A stretch of 41,705 nt of DNA from JALYNX01 sp044867525. GTDB taxonomy: Bacteria; Actinomycetota; Acidimicrobiia; Spongiisociales; ZC4RG35. The notes below the pieces were generated by a model. The model ran no database searches. It saw only the letters and a program-made list of their open reading frames with translations, and had not been told where the DNA came from. The translations under genes were made by a program, and so were the position numbers. Where the stretch lies: positions 1 to 41,705 of the forward strand of contig JBIOVB010000115.1 of the NCBI GenBank assembly GCA_044867525.1, in the 5' to 3' direction. Below, one piece after another: positions 1 through 7,533 of the stretch. Every line of letters starts with the position of its first letter. Positions within the stretch are counted from its first letter, which is position 1.

Positions 1-448
1 GCTCGGCGGTGACGGTTCCGCTGGCGTCGGTGCTGCCCAGGCTCTGCCAGCCCCCGGCGTTGTAGTGGATCGCCGCGCTGGGGATCCCGTTGCTCCCGGT
101 GGAGTCGAGGAGCCGGACCACCACTCCAGCCGTTTGGAAGACAACCACCGGGTTGGTGATCGTGTTCTGGGTCTTGTTCTGGGTTTGACCACGGTAAGAG
201 ATGCGAAACGTCCTATTGCCCCTAGCGGCGGCGAGATCGGTACTGACGCACCCGGTGCCGTCCGTGAAGCCGATCGACTGCCAAACTCCGGAGTTGAAGA
301 GTGCTTCGGCGCCAGGTATCCCAGCTCCGGTCGAGCTATTCAGGCAAACCGTGGCAGTGATCGGGGCGGCTCCGGCCGGGAGCATCCAACCAAAGATCAT
401 CATGGCGGTCACCAGACCGACCAGGGCGTTGCGAACACGGCCCTTCAC
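1..448 (-). CDS. Secreted repeat protein, N-terminal part only (runs off the window start)
   Basis: Reading the minus strand from a GTG at 448-446 gives an open frame of 149 codons that is still open at base 1, so the C-terminus lies outside. The first 30 or so residues form a signal peptide (basic start, then a hydrophobic stretch ending near AGA). The mature part shows two related segments. Each has a 'S/STG...IP.A...(Y/F)N.G.WQS.G.TD..G' pattern, and between them comes 'FRISYRGQTQNKTQN...NPVVVFQT'. This alternation recalls carboxypeptidase-regulatory-like or Ig-like beta repeats found in bacterial surface proteins; that assignment is family knowledge, not proof. No strong ribosome binding site precedes the GTG. 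Another in-frame GTG lies at 487-485 with equally little support, so the start is uncertain. An extracellular or cell-surface structural role is inferred; no catalytic motif is visible. Confidence 0.65.
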   Translation of the reverse strand, partial: MKGRVRNALVGLVTAMMIFGWMLPAGAAPITATVCLNSSTGAGIPGAEALFNSGVWQSIGFTDGTGCVSTDLAAARGNRTFRISYRGQTQNKTQNTITNPVVVFQTAGVVVRLLDSTGSNGIPSAAIHYNAGGWQSLGSTDASGTVTAE

Positions 449-757
449 TAGGCGACCGGTCTGTGCACGATGATCGGTGTGATCCACATGGATCTATCGG
501 TGCCGGAATCCGGCCCATGAGAGTCATCGCAGCAGTTCCGCATCCTGACTAGTCATCGAAGAATGCAGATAATGCAAGGGATTTCGTCGAGGACCGGGTC
601 GGTCGACCTAGATGGGTGACGTGCGCCATGGACCCGGATCCGGGAGAGTGTGGCGTGGCGACACACGGATCCGATCACCTCGGTCGGGTCCATTTTCGCG
701 CTACGAGGCTTCCCGCAACCGGCTAAGGCGCGCCGAAATCGACCCGATAACTAGTTC
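449..757. other. Non-coding gap between divergent genes
   Basis: This 309-base stretch separates the minus-strand secreted repeat protein from the plus-strand kinase-like gene, so it should carry promoters for both. A lower-GC patch lies around 545-585. I see no convincing coding frame, no RNA gene and no clear -35/-10 pair. Confidence 0.5.
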
Positions 758-1549
758 GTGGTCACACTTCGAGAGCGGGTCGAGGTCGGAGCCGGCCCCC
801 GTCCGGCGATGATCGCTGTTTCATCGTTGTTCGGGCTGGTCGTTCTGGCCATCGCCCTGGCGTCGAGCTCGGCCGGCTTCGCCCGCATCGCCCAATCCGC
901 ACTCACCCTGGTCATCCCGGCGGTGTTGATGGTCGTTTTCTGGCGCGTGGCGCGGGATCGAGTCCTCGAGCACGAAGCCGACGCCGTCGCCCGGGTCGAC
1001 CTGGAGCGAATGGCCAGCCGGCATCTGAGCGGATTCGTTGCGGCGATCTCCCATGAGCTGACTCCTCACCCCGAGTCCTGCAGCCTGCGGGGAGAGGCGC
1101 TTGCGGTGGCAGTCGATTATCAGGCCCTCGGCTCGAGAGTCGAGGTGGCGGTACCCGACGCCGTCGTGGTCGCCGACCCGTTGTTTCTACGCCAGATGCT
1201 CCACGTCTTGATCGACAACGCCGTCCGGCACGGCGGCATCCGGATCGCGGTTTGGGCCGCCCCCGACGGCGTTGACCTGAGGCTGACAGTCAGCGATGAC
1301 GGGACCGGCCTACCCGAAGACCTCGATGGCCATGTGTTTCAGCGACTCCTCGACATCGGTGGCGGATCGCCCGTCGTCCCCTCTGAGTCCGGGCTGGCGA
1401 TCGCTCGAGCGCTGAGCGATGCCATCGGGGGAGCTATCGCCTACAAGCGTGACCCCAACTGGACCCACTTCTCCTTCCGCCTCCCGTTGGAATCCTCGAA
1501 TCAGAGGTCAGACAACGACCGGATGAGCCTGAGCGCCGGCGTGGGTTGA
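758..1549 (+). CDS. Histidine-kinase-like membrane protein with shortened dimerisation domain
   Basis: The 263-residue product has two hydrophobic segments (about residues 18-40 and 44-66), a short helix, an H-box-like SHELTP (His99-Glu100) and then an HATPase_c domain: N-box DNAVRHGG with Asn154, G1 box DDGTGLP at 180-186 and a G2-like SGLAIARAL. In ordinary kinases some 60-70 residues separate HELRTP from the segment aligning with 'LRGEALAV'. Here only about seven do, so most of the DHp four-helix bundle is missing. The H-box also lacks the usual Arg before Thr-Pro. It may be a degenerate kinase or an ATP-binding partner rather than an autophosphorylating enzyme. No response regulator is adjacent. 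A second ATG at 809 would start just before the first membrane segment and is possible. Its stop lies three bases before the next gene, implying co-transcription. Confidence 0.75.
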   Translation: MVTLRERVEVGAGPRPAMIAVSSLFGLVVLAIALASSSAGFARIAQSALTLVIPAVLMVVFWRVARDRVLEHEADAVARVDLERMASRHLSGFVAAISHELTPHPESCSLRGEALAVAVDYQALGSRVEVAVPDAVVVADPLFLRQMLHVLIDNAVRHGGIRIAVWAAPDGVDLRLTVSDDGTGLPEDLDGHVFQRLLDIGGGSPVVPSESGLAIARALSDAIGGAIAYKRDPNWTHFSFRLPLESSNQRSDNDRMSLSAGVG

Positions 1550-1552
1550 CCG

Positions 1553-2500
1553 ATGCCGCCCCCGCGACTTCTTGGGGCGGCACTGATTGCCTCCATGCTG
1601 CTTGTGGCCTTCGCGCTTCCCGCCCTCGCCGATTCAGAAACCCACTTCCTAGGGCCCGATGGTGTGCCCAACGCGACCCTGATCGGTACGCCTGCCGGCG
1701 GTGAGATGCCCAACTACGACCTGGGACGGGATCTCGAACCCGGGATCCTCCTGCTCCGGTCCGGCAATGGGGCGGCGGAGACCGACGCTGCTCGTTTCCA
1801 ACAGTGGCGAACCGGGATGGGGGGCCGCAGTCTGACCGGGTTTCCATCGCTGGTGATCTGGGCAGCCGGGGCCGGTTTCGCAAGCGGCACGACCGGGGTC
1901 TTCACCGTCTACCTCTTCGATTGTCCCGAGGCCGGCGCCGACTGCTCCGACCTTGGGTCGGCTACCGCTACTTTCGAGACAGCGGCCGACTGGGTGGAGC
2001 TCGAGGTCCGACTTCCCGAGGTCGATCATCCCTTTCCCGCGGGACGCAACCTCGCGGTGAGGTTGGTGGTCTCAGATCGCTCCGAGATCGACCTGATGTT
2101 CGCCTACGGGTATCCCAAGTACCGGAGCCGGTTGGTCATCGCCGATGAGGCACCGTTACCGGTGGCAGTGGCCTACGTCTACGGGGGGCTTCCGGAGCAG
2201 GCTCGTTTGACACCCGAGATCAACAGCGATGTGAGCCTCCAGGTAGAGAGCGCAGGCAGCGAGCCGGCGTCAGCGGCGCCCGTGGGAGGTTTTACCTCGT
2301 GGCTGGCCACGACCGCAATCTCAACATTGGCTCTGGTCGTTCTCGGCCTGGGCCTGGTCGCCACCCTTAGCCCGGGAAGGAAACGGGGGCGTCACAACAC
2401 CCGGACTCGGGGACAGCACCTGGCTCACCCGACCCGGAGCAACCACGGGGCGAAGGCCGCGGTCTCTGCCAGCGGCTCGTCGAGCAGGGTCGGGACCTGA
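1553..2500 (+). CDS. Secreted, C-terminally membrane-anchored protein of unknown function
   Basis: The 315-residue product begins with a clear signal peptide (hydrophobic residues about 7-24, cleavage probably after ALA at 24-26). A mature domain of about 215 residues follows, rich in beta-type sequence and containing a Cys pair in 'DCPEAGADCSDLG'. A single transmembrane helix lies near residues 248-270, followed by a basic cytoplasmic tail starting RKRGRHN. This is the layout of an exported domain held at the outer face of the membrane. I do not recognise the family. It starts three bases after the kinase-like gene's stop, so the pair may form a sensor module in which this protein is the extracellular part; that link is inferred from position only. 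The Ser/Gly/Ala-rich last 25 residues look weakly constrained. Confidence 0.7.
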   Translation: MPPPRLLGAALIASMLLVAFALPALADSETHFLGPDGVPNATLIGTPAGGEMPNYDLGRDLEPGILLLRSGNGAAETDAARFQQWRTGMGGRSLTGFPSLVIWAAGAGFASGTTGVFTVYLFDCPEAGADCSDLGSATATFETAADWVELEVRLPEVDHPFPAGRNLAVRLVVSDRSEIDLMFAYGYPKYRSRLVIADEAPLPVAVAYVYGGLPEQARLTPEINSDVSLQVESAGSEPASAAPVGGFTSWLATTAISTLALVVLGLGLVATLSPGRKRGRHNTRTRGQHLAHPTRSNHGAKAAVSASGSSSRVGT

Positions 2501-2601
2501 GCCGACGGGTAGAGGCCTGATCGCAGCCCGGTGCCGGGATCGGCGCGGGTTTTGGGGCCCAGGAGCCGTAGCATCCAGGCCTTCCATTCCACGGAGTTGC
2601 G

Positions 2602-3306
2602 ATGTTTCCTCTACGCGACATCAACCCGACCCGGATCACACCGGTGGTCACGCTTGCTCTGATCGCGGTCAATCTCGCGGTGTTCTTTCTCTTCCAGATG
2701 CGGGGCACCGCCGAGGAGCAACAGGAGCTGATCTATGAGCGCGCCGCCATCGCTTGTGAGGTGAGTACCGGTTTTCCGCTGGGAGCAGACGAGATCATCG
2801 ACGGGGTGTGTCTGCCCGAGGCTCAGGCGCCGGTGTTCCCCGAGAAGAACGTCTACCTCGCTCTGTTCACCTCGATGTTCCTCCACGGAAGCGTCACTCA
2901 TGTCCTCTTCAACATGTGGTTCCTCTGGATCTTCGGAAACAACGTCGAAGAGGCCTACGGGCACATCGGGTACCTGATCCTCTATCTGGTCGGAGGGCTG
3001 GCGGCCACCGCCGCCTACGTGGTGCTGAATCCCGCGACGACCGTGCCCCTGGTCGGCGCCTCAGGCGCGATCGCCGTCGCCCTTGGCGCCTACGCCGTCC
3101 TGTTCCCCGCCCATCGGGTGCTCTCGTTCGTTGGGTGGATCTTGGTTCCGGTGCCTGCTGTGTTGTTCCTCGGGATCTGGTTCTTCCTCCAGTTCGCGTT
3201 GAGCCAGCCCGGAGTGGCGTGGGAGGCCCATGCCGGCGGATTCGTCTTCGGTGCTGGTGTGAGCCTTCTCCTCCGCAACAGTCTCCGGCGTCGGGTCCCG
3301 GCGTAA
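2602..3306 (+). CDS. Rhomboid-family intramembrane serine protease
   Basis: The 234-residue product has about six membrane helices and the rhomboid signature set: HGSVTHVLFNM (His100, Asn104) in helix 2, the catalytic GASGA with Ser154 in helix 4, and AHAGGF with His210 in helix 6, giving the Ser-His dyad. Rhomboids cut transmembrane segments of substrate proteins within the bilayer. The loop between helices 1 and 2 is longer than minimal and has two Cys (51 and 70) that could pair outside. A GGAG motif lies about six bases upstream of the ATG. The next gene starts four bases after the stop, so the two are probably co-transcribed. The substrate is unknown. Confidence 0.93.
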   Translation: MFPLRDINPTRITPVVTLALIAVNLAVFFLFQMRGTAEEQQELIYERAAIACEVSTGFPLGADEIIDGVCLPEAQAPVFPEKNVYLALFTSMFLHGSVTHVLFNMWFLWIFGNNVEEAYGHIGYLILYLVGGLAATAAYVVLNPATTVPLVGASGAIAVALGAYAVLFPAHRVLSFVGWILVPVPAVLFLGIWFFLQFALSQPGVAWEAHAGGFVFGAGVSLLLRNSLRRRVPA

Positions 3307-3310
3307 TGCC

Positions 3311-3655
3311 ATGACACGACCGGATCATGGAAATCTCGCGACCGAGCTGAACCTCCGCCGCCAGGCGCTTGTGGTGGAGTTGGATCGTCTGATGGAGCCC
3401 CCCGAAGAGGGTGCCTCGGTCTCCTTCGGGAAGAGGGTCGGCGACGGCACGACGGAGGCCGTGGCCAGGATCGCAGGGACGGCGACCGCCCGCTCCCTAG
3501 CGGCGTCGATCGCCGACATCGATGCCGCCCTGGCCCGGATCGCTGAAGGCGCCTATGGTGCCTGTCAGAACTGTGGTGCGGAGATTGCCCCACTTCGACT
3601 CGAGGCGCTCCCGGCATCGACGCTTTGCGTCGGGTGCGCATCCGGCGCCGATTAG
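3311..3655 (+). CDS. DksA/TraR-type C4 zinc-finger protein
   Basis: The product has 114 residues. The N-terminal half is a predicted helical hairpin (helices near 8-30 and 58-78), and the C-terminal third is the DksA/TraR zinc finger, with Cys85 and Cys88 (CQNC) and Cys106 and Cys109 (CVGC). The sequence YGACQNCGAEI is typical. Such proteins insert a coiled coil into the RNA polymerase secondary channel or act as general regulators; the actinobacterial members are often RbpA/CarD-unrelated and less studied. The acidic coiled-coil tip residues of true DksA cannot be assigned with confidence. There is little ribosome-binding sequence before the ATG, which fits translational coupling to the rhomboid gene. 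Confidence 0.88.
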   Translation: MTRPDHGNLATELNLRRQALVVELDRLMEPPEEGASVSFGKRVGDGTTEAVARIAGTATARSLAASIADIDAALARIAEGAYGACQNCGAEIAPLRLEALPASTLCVGCASGAD

Positions 3656-3693
3656 GGGATTTTCCCCATAGATAAATGGGTAGGAGCTGTGGC

Positions 3694-3984
3694 ATGGTGC
3701 GTTCCATGTTCCACCGCGAGGAAATGGCGCTGATGGGCAGCCGGATCATGGTTGTCGGGCTGGCGGCGATCGCCGTCACCCTGGCTGTGGTCGTTGTCGA
3801 CGAGCTCGCCACCGGCGGAACGCCTTCGGTCATGGCGACATGCGTCCTCTTTCTCTGGGCTGCGGTGGGTGCGCTGGCGATAGGAACCATCATTCGCATC
3901 AGCACCGGCCGCTGGTTACAAGGGAAGCCGATGCCTCGTCCCCGTCCTCAGCGGTCGAGCCGCCGCACCGAGACCTCGCGCTGA
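3694..3984 (+). CDS. Small two-helix membrane protein
   Basis: The 96-residue product is read from the ATG at 3694 because AGGAG at 3682-3686 is seven bases upstream. An in-frame ATG at 3676 lies before that motif and is less likely. Two hydrophobic helices (about residues 19-38 and 48-70) are followed by a basic, Pro/Arg-rich tail (MPRPRPQRSSRR) that should be cytoplasmic. No family is recognised. It lies alone between the zinc-finger gene and the epimerase gene on the same strand and may share their transcript. Confidence 0.6.
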   Translation: MVRSMFHREEMALMGSRIMVVGLAAIAVTLAVVVVDELATGGTPSVMATCVLFLWAAVGALAIGTIIRISTGRWLQGKPMPRPRPQRSSRRTETSR

Positions 3985-4016
3985 CTCAATAGGGTGGCCG
4001 CCATGGTCGCCGGGAC

Positions 4017-4958
4017 ATGAGCGAGAGAGGCAGGGTGCTCGTCACCGGTGCCCGGGGATTCATCGGGGCCTGGGTGATCAAGGCGCTCCTCGATGAGGGG
4101 CGGCGGGTGGTCGCTTTCGATCCCGACCCGAATCGGGCTCGCCTCGATCAGGTGCTGGAGGGGGACAGCCAAGACCTGCTCAGCGAGGTGCCGGGCGATG
4201 TCACCGATCTCGACCAGCTCACCACGACCATCCGAGCGCACGGCACAGAGTCCGTGATCCATCTCGGGGCTCTCCAGGTGCCCGCTTGCGCTGCTGACCC
4301 GGCCCTCGGTGCCTGGGTCAACGTGGTGGGCACGACCAATGTCTTCCTCGCGGCTCGGGACGCCGGCCTCGCCACGCCGGTTGTGTTTGCCAGCTCGGTG
4401 GCTGCCCTGATCCCGAACGGGTTTGATCACCCCTCGACCGTTTACGGTGTGTTCAAGAGGGCCAACGAGGGAACGGCGGCTCTGATGTGGCGTGACGAGG
4501 GGGTGGCCTCGATCGGGCTCCGCCCGCACACGGTATACGGGATCGGCCGTGACCAGGGTCTGACTTCGGCACCCACCAAGGCAATGCTGCACGCCGCGGC
4601 CGGCCTTCCATACCACATCGGTTTCGGAGGGTTCTTCCAGATGCAGTTCGGGGCGGATGTCGCCCGGGCCTTCCTGGCGGCGGCAGGCTCCGATTTCCGG
4701 GGCTCGGTCGTCCTCAACCTGCCCACTCCGGCCACCGACATGGCTGCTGTGGTCGAAGCAATCGAGGCTGTCTTGCCGATGGCAGCCGGGACCATCACAT
4801 TCGAACCGACACCGCTGCCGTTTCCCGCCCAGCCGGAGCCCAGCGACAGTGAAGCCGTGCTCGGGCATCTCCCGGAAACCCCGCTTCAGACCGGGGTAGC
4901 GCTGACCATCGATCATTTCCGGCGTCTGTTGGAGCGTGGCCTGATCCGGCCCTCCTGA
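4017..4958 (+). CDS. NAD(P)-dependent epimerase/dehydratase (extended SDR)
   Basis: The 313-residue product is an extended short-chain dehydrogenase. The Rossmann glycine motif TGARGFIG is at residues 10-17, an acidic residue follows the second strand (VAFDPD) and suggests NAD(H), and the catalytic set is Ser125/126 with Tyr142 and Lys146 in VYGVFK (YxxxK). These enzymes act on nucleotide-sugars or related hydroxy/keto substrates. There is no sugar-nucleotide cluster nearby, so the substrate is open. The gene ends at the first base of a perfect inverted repeat that separates it from the convergent gene. The length is normal for the family. Confidence 0.88.
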   Translation: MSERGRVLVTGARGFIGAWVIKALLDEGRRVVAFDPDPNRARLDQVLEGDSQDLLSEVPGDVTDLDQLTTTIRAHGTESVIHLGALQVPACAADPALGAWVNVVGTTNVFLAARDAGLATPVVFASSVAALIPNGFDHPSTVYGVFKRANEGTAALMWRDEGVASIGLRPHTVYGIGRDQGLTSAPTKAMLHAAAGLPYHIGFGGFFQMQFGADVARAFLAAAGSDFRGSVVLNLPTPATDMAAVVEAIEAVLPMAAGTITFEPTPLPFPAQPEPSDSEAVLGHLPETPLQTGVALTIDHFRRLLERGLIRPS

Positions 4959-5004
4959 AATTTGGACGCTGGGGTCACTATTTGAACCCTCAGCGTCCAA
5001 ATTT
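4958..5004. terminator. Perfect 14-bp inverted repeat between convergent genes (probable bidirectional terminator)
   Basis: The left arm AAATTTGGACGCTG (4958-4971) and right arm CAGCGTCCAAATTT (4991-5004) are exact reverse complements with a 19-base loop. Pairing continues imperfectly into GGG/CCC. The structure sits exactly between the stop of the epimerase and the stop of the ScyD-like gene. The A/T ends give a U-run on either transcript, fitting termination in both directions. The long loop and perfect arms would also fit a small dispersed repeat. Confidence 0.65.
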
Positions 5005-5013
5005 GGGGAAGTA

Positions 5014-6057
5014 CTACCTGTCGATCTCGACCACCTCGGCGCCGCCCGGAACCAGTGAGTTCTGGGTGGCCCACAGCCTGCCCCGCTTGTCGAACGTGAT
5101 CGCCGTCAGCTGGGGAATGCCTTCCGCCACGACCCGGCATGTGCCCCGTCGCACGTTGCAGGAGTTGATGGTTCCGCCGACTCCGTCCTGGAAGATCTCC
5201 ACGGCTGCCCAACTCGCCTCATCCATCTCCGCCACGTAGAGCCGGCCCTTGTGCCAGGCGAGGTCGATGATCGAGGTGAAGCCGCCATCGAACACCTTCT
5301 TGCAGTGACGGCTTGGGCATTCGGCCCAGGACGCCTTGGGGCTCACCTTCCAGACGCTCGACTCACCGGTGGGCCCGGGAAATCCGCGCAACTCACCCAC
5401 GTAGTAGTAGCCGTCAGGGCCGATGGCAACGCTGGTGGGTGTCGCCTGCGCCGGCATCTCGTCGGGAAGGAAGCAGAAGTCGGCACCCGAATCGGGGCAT
5501 CCTGCGAGCTCCTTGATGTTTGCGGTGGAAACAAGGTCGTCGGGGAACACCGCCAGTACCCGTACCCGGCCGTTCTTGCTCACCCTGAGCAGGTCGTTGC
5601 CCCCGGCGTCGACCACCAGGGCACTGTCCGAGCTCAAAGCCTGGACATCGAACGGGTTGGAGTCGAAGGGGTCGTTGCCGTCGGGATTCTTCTCGGCCTC
5701 GAACTGGAACAGGTTGACGACCAACTTCGGCTCCCCGTTGCGGATCCGGTACAGCGCCTGACCGGTGTCGGCCTCGGGATTGTCGCCGGCGCCCGTGGTT
5801 GCCCAGAGGGCCTGTTTGCCGGCGCTGACATCCGTGACGCCGGGCAGCGGGATCGTCGACTCGAGCGTGTCCCTTCGGATGACCTCGATGCCAACACTGG
5901 CGTCGGCCACCAGGAGATCTCCGTTGCGGGCGGTGGTGAGCCCGAACAGGGGACCGGCGAGCCCGCTGATGGCTCCGGCGACGGCGGGGATCACCAGGAG
6001 GGCGATCACCACGGACAGAGTGATGGTGCGCTTCGCAGGTTGTCTCATCCGCATCAC
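5014..6057 (-). CDS. ScyD/ScyE-like secreted beta-propeller protein
   Basis: The 347-residue product has an N-terminal signal peptide (hydrophobic residues about 11-30, ending near AGA). It then has repeated propeller blades with 'GPDGYYYVGELRGFP' and 'RGRLWATQNS' type strands, which match the ScyD/ScyE family. The family is named for scytonemin-cluster proteins of cyanobacteria but is widespread in actinobacteria as exported propellers of unknown activity. 'GPTGESSVWKVSP' and 'DLAWHKGRLYVAEMDE' are typical internal blades. Cys residues in CPDSGADFC and CNVRRGTC could form disulfides outside the cell. It follows the cyclase gene with a 33-base gap on the same strand and is probably its co-transcribed neighbour. 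Confidence 0.8.
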   Translation of the reverse strand: MMRMRQPAKRTITLSVVIALLVIPAVAGAISGLAGPLFGLTTARNGDLLVADASVGIEVIRRDTLESTIPLPGVTDVSAGKQALWATTGAGDNPEADTGQALYRIRNGEPKLVVNLFQFEAEKNPDGNDPFDSNPFDVQALSSDSALVVDAGGNDLLRVSKNGRVRVLAVFPDDLVSTANIKELAGCPDSGADFCFLPDEMPAQATPTSVAIGPDGYYYVGELRGFPGPTGESSVWKVSPKASWAECPSRHCKKVFDGGFTSIIDLAWHKGRLYVAEMDEASWAAVEIFQDGVGGTINSCNVRRGTCRVVAEGIPQLTAITFDKRGRLWATQNSLVPGGAEVVEIDR

Positions 6058-6090
6058 GTACCCCGACCCAGCACCGGGGAAACCTCCCGG

Positions 6091-7434
6091 TCAGACTTCG
6101 ATCGAGTAGACCCGGACCGGGTCCTCCAGCCCTTTCAGCTCATGAGATCCCAGGTCGGAGGTGATCACCCAGTCCTTGTTCTTGACGTTGTTGTAGACCC
6201 CTTCCGAGACAACGATGGCTCCCGGTTCGGCCAGTCCGTGGATCCGCGATGCGATGTTGACCCCGTCACCAAAGACTCCGCCCGCGCTCTCGATCACCTC
6301 CCCGAGGTGGATCCCGATCCTGAGCTGGAACGTCCCGTCGCTTCGGGCCGCCGCCTGGATGTCCCGAGCGGCGGCGACTGCGCCGGACACCGATCCAAAC
6401 ACGGCGAGCACCCCATCGCCCTGTTCCTCGAGAAGGCGTCCCCCATGCGAGGCGATGCTGTCACGGTGGATGCCCCGGCATGCTTCGACGGTGCGGATGG
6501 CTGTCGCCTCGTCGCCAGCCATCATCGTGGTGTAGCCGACAATGTCGGAGAACATGATCGCCCGGAGAGTGCTGTGGCGCCCCGTGTCGGAGGTGCCCCG
6601 GATCGCCTCGTCGAGATAGTGGCGCTTGCCCCGCAACGCGGCTTGGTATTCGTCGGGCGAGAGGATGTTCTCCTCGAGCTCCATCTCGGTCCGCAACAGA
6701 TTGTCGATGAAGGCGTCGAGGCGCTCCGGGCTGGATCGCACCGCCTCCCGGATGAACCGGGCGTCGATGTTGATGCAGATCGCTCCCACCAACCCGTAGT
6801 CCTGGCGATAGATGGGAATAGTCGTGCATTTGAACTGGCGGGATCCGATGTTGAGCTCGTAGTTGAGCTTGTCCTGGTTCTGATAGCGCCGTGTTTTGAG
6901 GTCGAGGACCAGGTTGGTGGCCCCCATCTCCAGCTTGCGCCCGGTGACGTCCCCGTTCTCCAGGGTGACGATGGAGCGCGAGGGATTGACCAGGTTGTGG
7001 AGCAGGATCTCGATTCCGGTATGGGGGAATGAGCGTCCGATGAGCCGGACGATCCGTTTGTAGTTCTCCAGGTAGTTCTCGTTGTCAGAGATCACCGAGT
7101 CCCCGTCGTAGAGGTCGTAGAGCCGGCGGAAAGCGTCGACGTCCGGAGTCTCGAAGCGGTCACGGACGAAGTTCTGTTGCCCGATGACGATCAGCTCCCC
7201 GGTTGCGACGGAATTGCGATGGTCGAGGAAGTAGCCGACCGCTTGATTGAACAACTTGGGGCTGAACTCGATGTGCCGGCTCTCGTTGACGGTGAACGGG
7301 TAGAAGTCGTATTCCTCGAGCCGCTTCGCCTCCTGATCTGAAACCGGGCGACGCCGCCCGGCGAGGTAGGCGAGCACCCCGACTACGACCAGGGCGATCA
7401 AGGCCAGCGTGATCAGGAGCGGATCGGTCTCCAC
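6091..7434 (-). CDS. Membrane class III nucleotide cyclase with YheO-like PAS domain
   Basis: The 447-residue product has one N-terminal membrane helix (about 5-25). A PAS region at about 125-230 resembles the YheO-like PAS family (EILLHNLVNPSRSIVTLENG, then GLVGAICINID). A linker helix follows, and then a class III cyclase domain from about 288. Metal-binding aspartates are Asp297 (FSDIVGYT) and Asp340 (EEQGDG), and the transition-state pair is Asn393/Arg397 in GVNIASR. At the purine-selecting position four residues before Asp340 there is Glu336, as in guanylyl cyclases, instead of the adenylyl-type Lys. The other selecting position is Gly rather than Asp. cGMP or relaxed specificity is therefore possible. 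It probably forms a two-gene unit with the ScyD-like gene. Confidence 0.87.
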   Translation of the reverse strand: METDPLLITLALIALVVVGVLAYLAGRRRPVSDQEAKRLEEYDFYPFTVNESRHIEFSPKLFNQAVGYFLDHRNSVATGELIVIGQQNFVRDRFETPDVDAFRRLYDLYDGDSVISDNENYLENYKRIVRLIGRSFPHTGIEILLHNLVNPSRSIVTLENGDVTGRKLEMGATNLVLDLKTRRYQNQDKLNYELNIGSRQFKCTTIPIYRQDYGLVGAICINIDARFIREAVRSSPERLDAFIDNLLRTEMELEENILSPDEYQAALRGKRHYLDEAIRGTSDTGRHSTLRAIMFSDIVGYTTMMAGDEATAIRTVEACRGIHRDSIASHGGRLLEEQGDGVLAVFGSVSGAVAAARDIQAAARSDGTFQLRIGIHLGEVIESAGGVFGDGVNIASRIHGLAEPGAIVVSEGVYNNVKNKDWVITSDLGSHELKGLEDPVRVYSIEV

Positions 7435-7533
7435 GGGAGAAGGGTATTACGCCGAGCGGTGTGGATTGGTTCGCGGGAACCCAATGGGCCTCCGCGTGCA
7501 TCTCAACGGAGAACAGCCGAACGAGGAGACAAC

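Noticed and set aside
612..812. 66-residue plus-strand protein before the kinase-like gene
   Set aside because: Arg/Ser/Pro-rich, no ribosome binding site, overlaps the kinase start in another frame.
3948..5000. 350-codon minus-strand open frame
   Set aside because: It is antisense to the epimerase with its intact Rossmann and YxxxK motifs. It also reads through the inverted repeat.
5251..7032. 593-codon plus-strand open frame
   Set aside because: It lies antisense to the ScyD-like and PAS/cyclase genes, which have clear domains. Its own product is a His/Arg/Gly/Asp-rich sequence with no fold, as expected for high-GC shadow frames.
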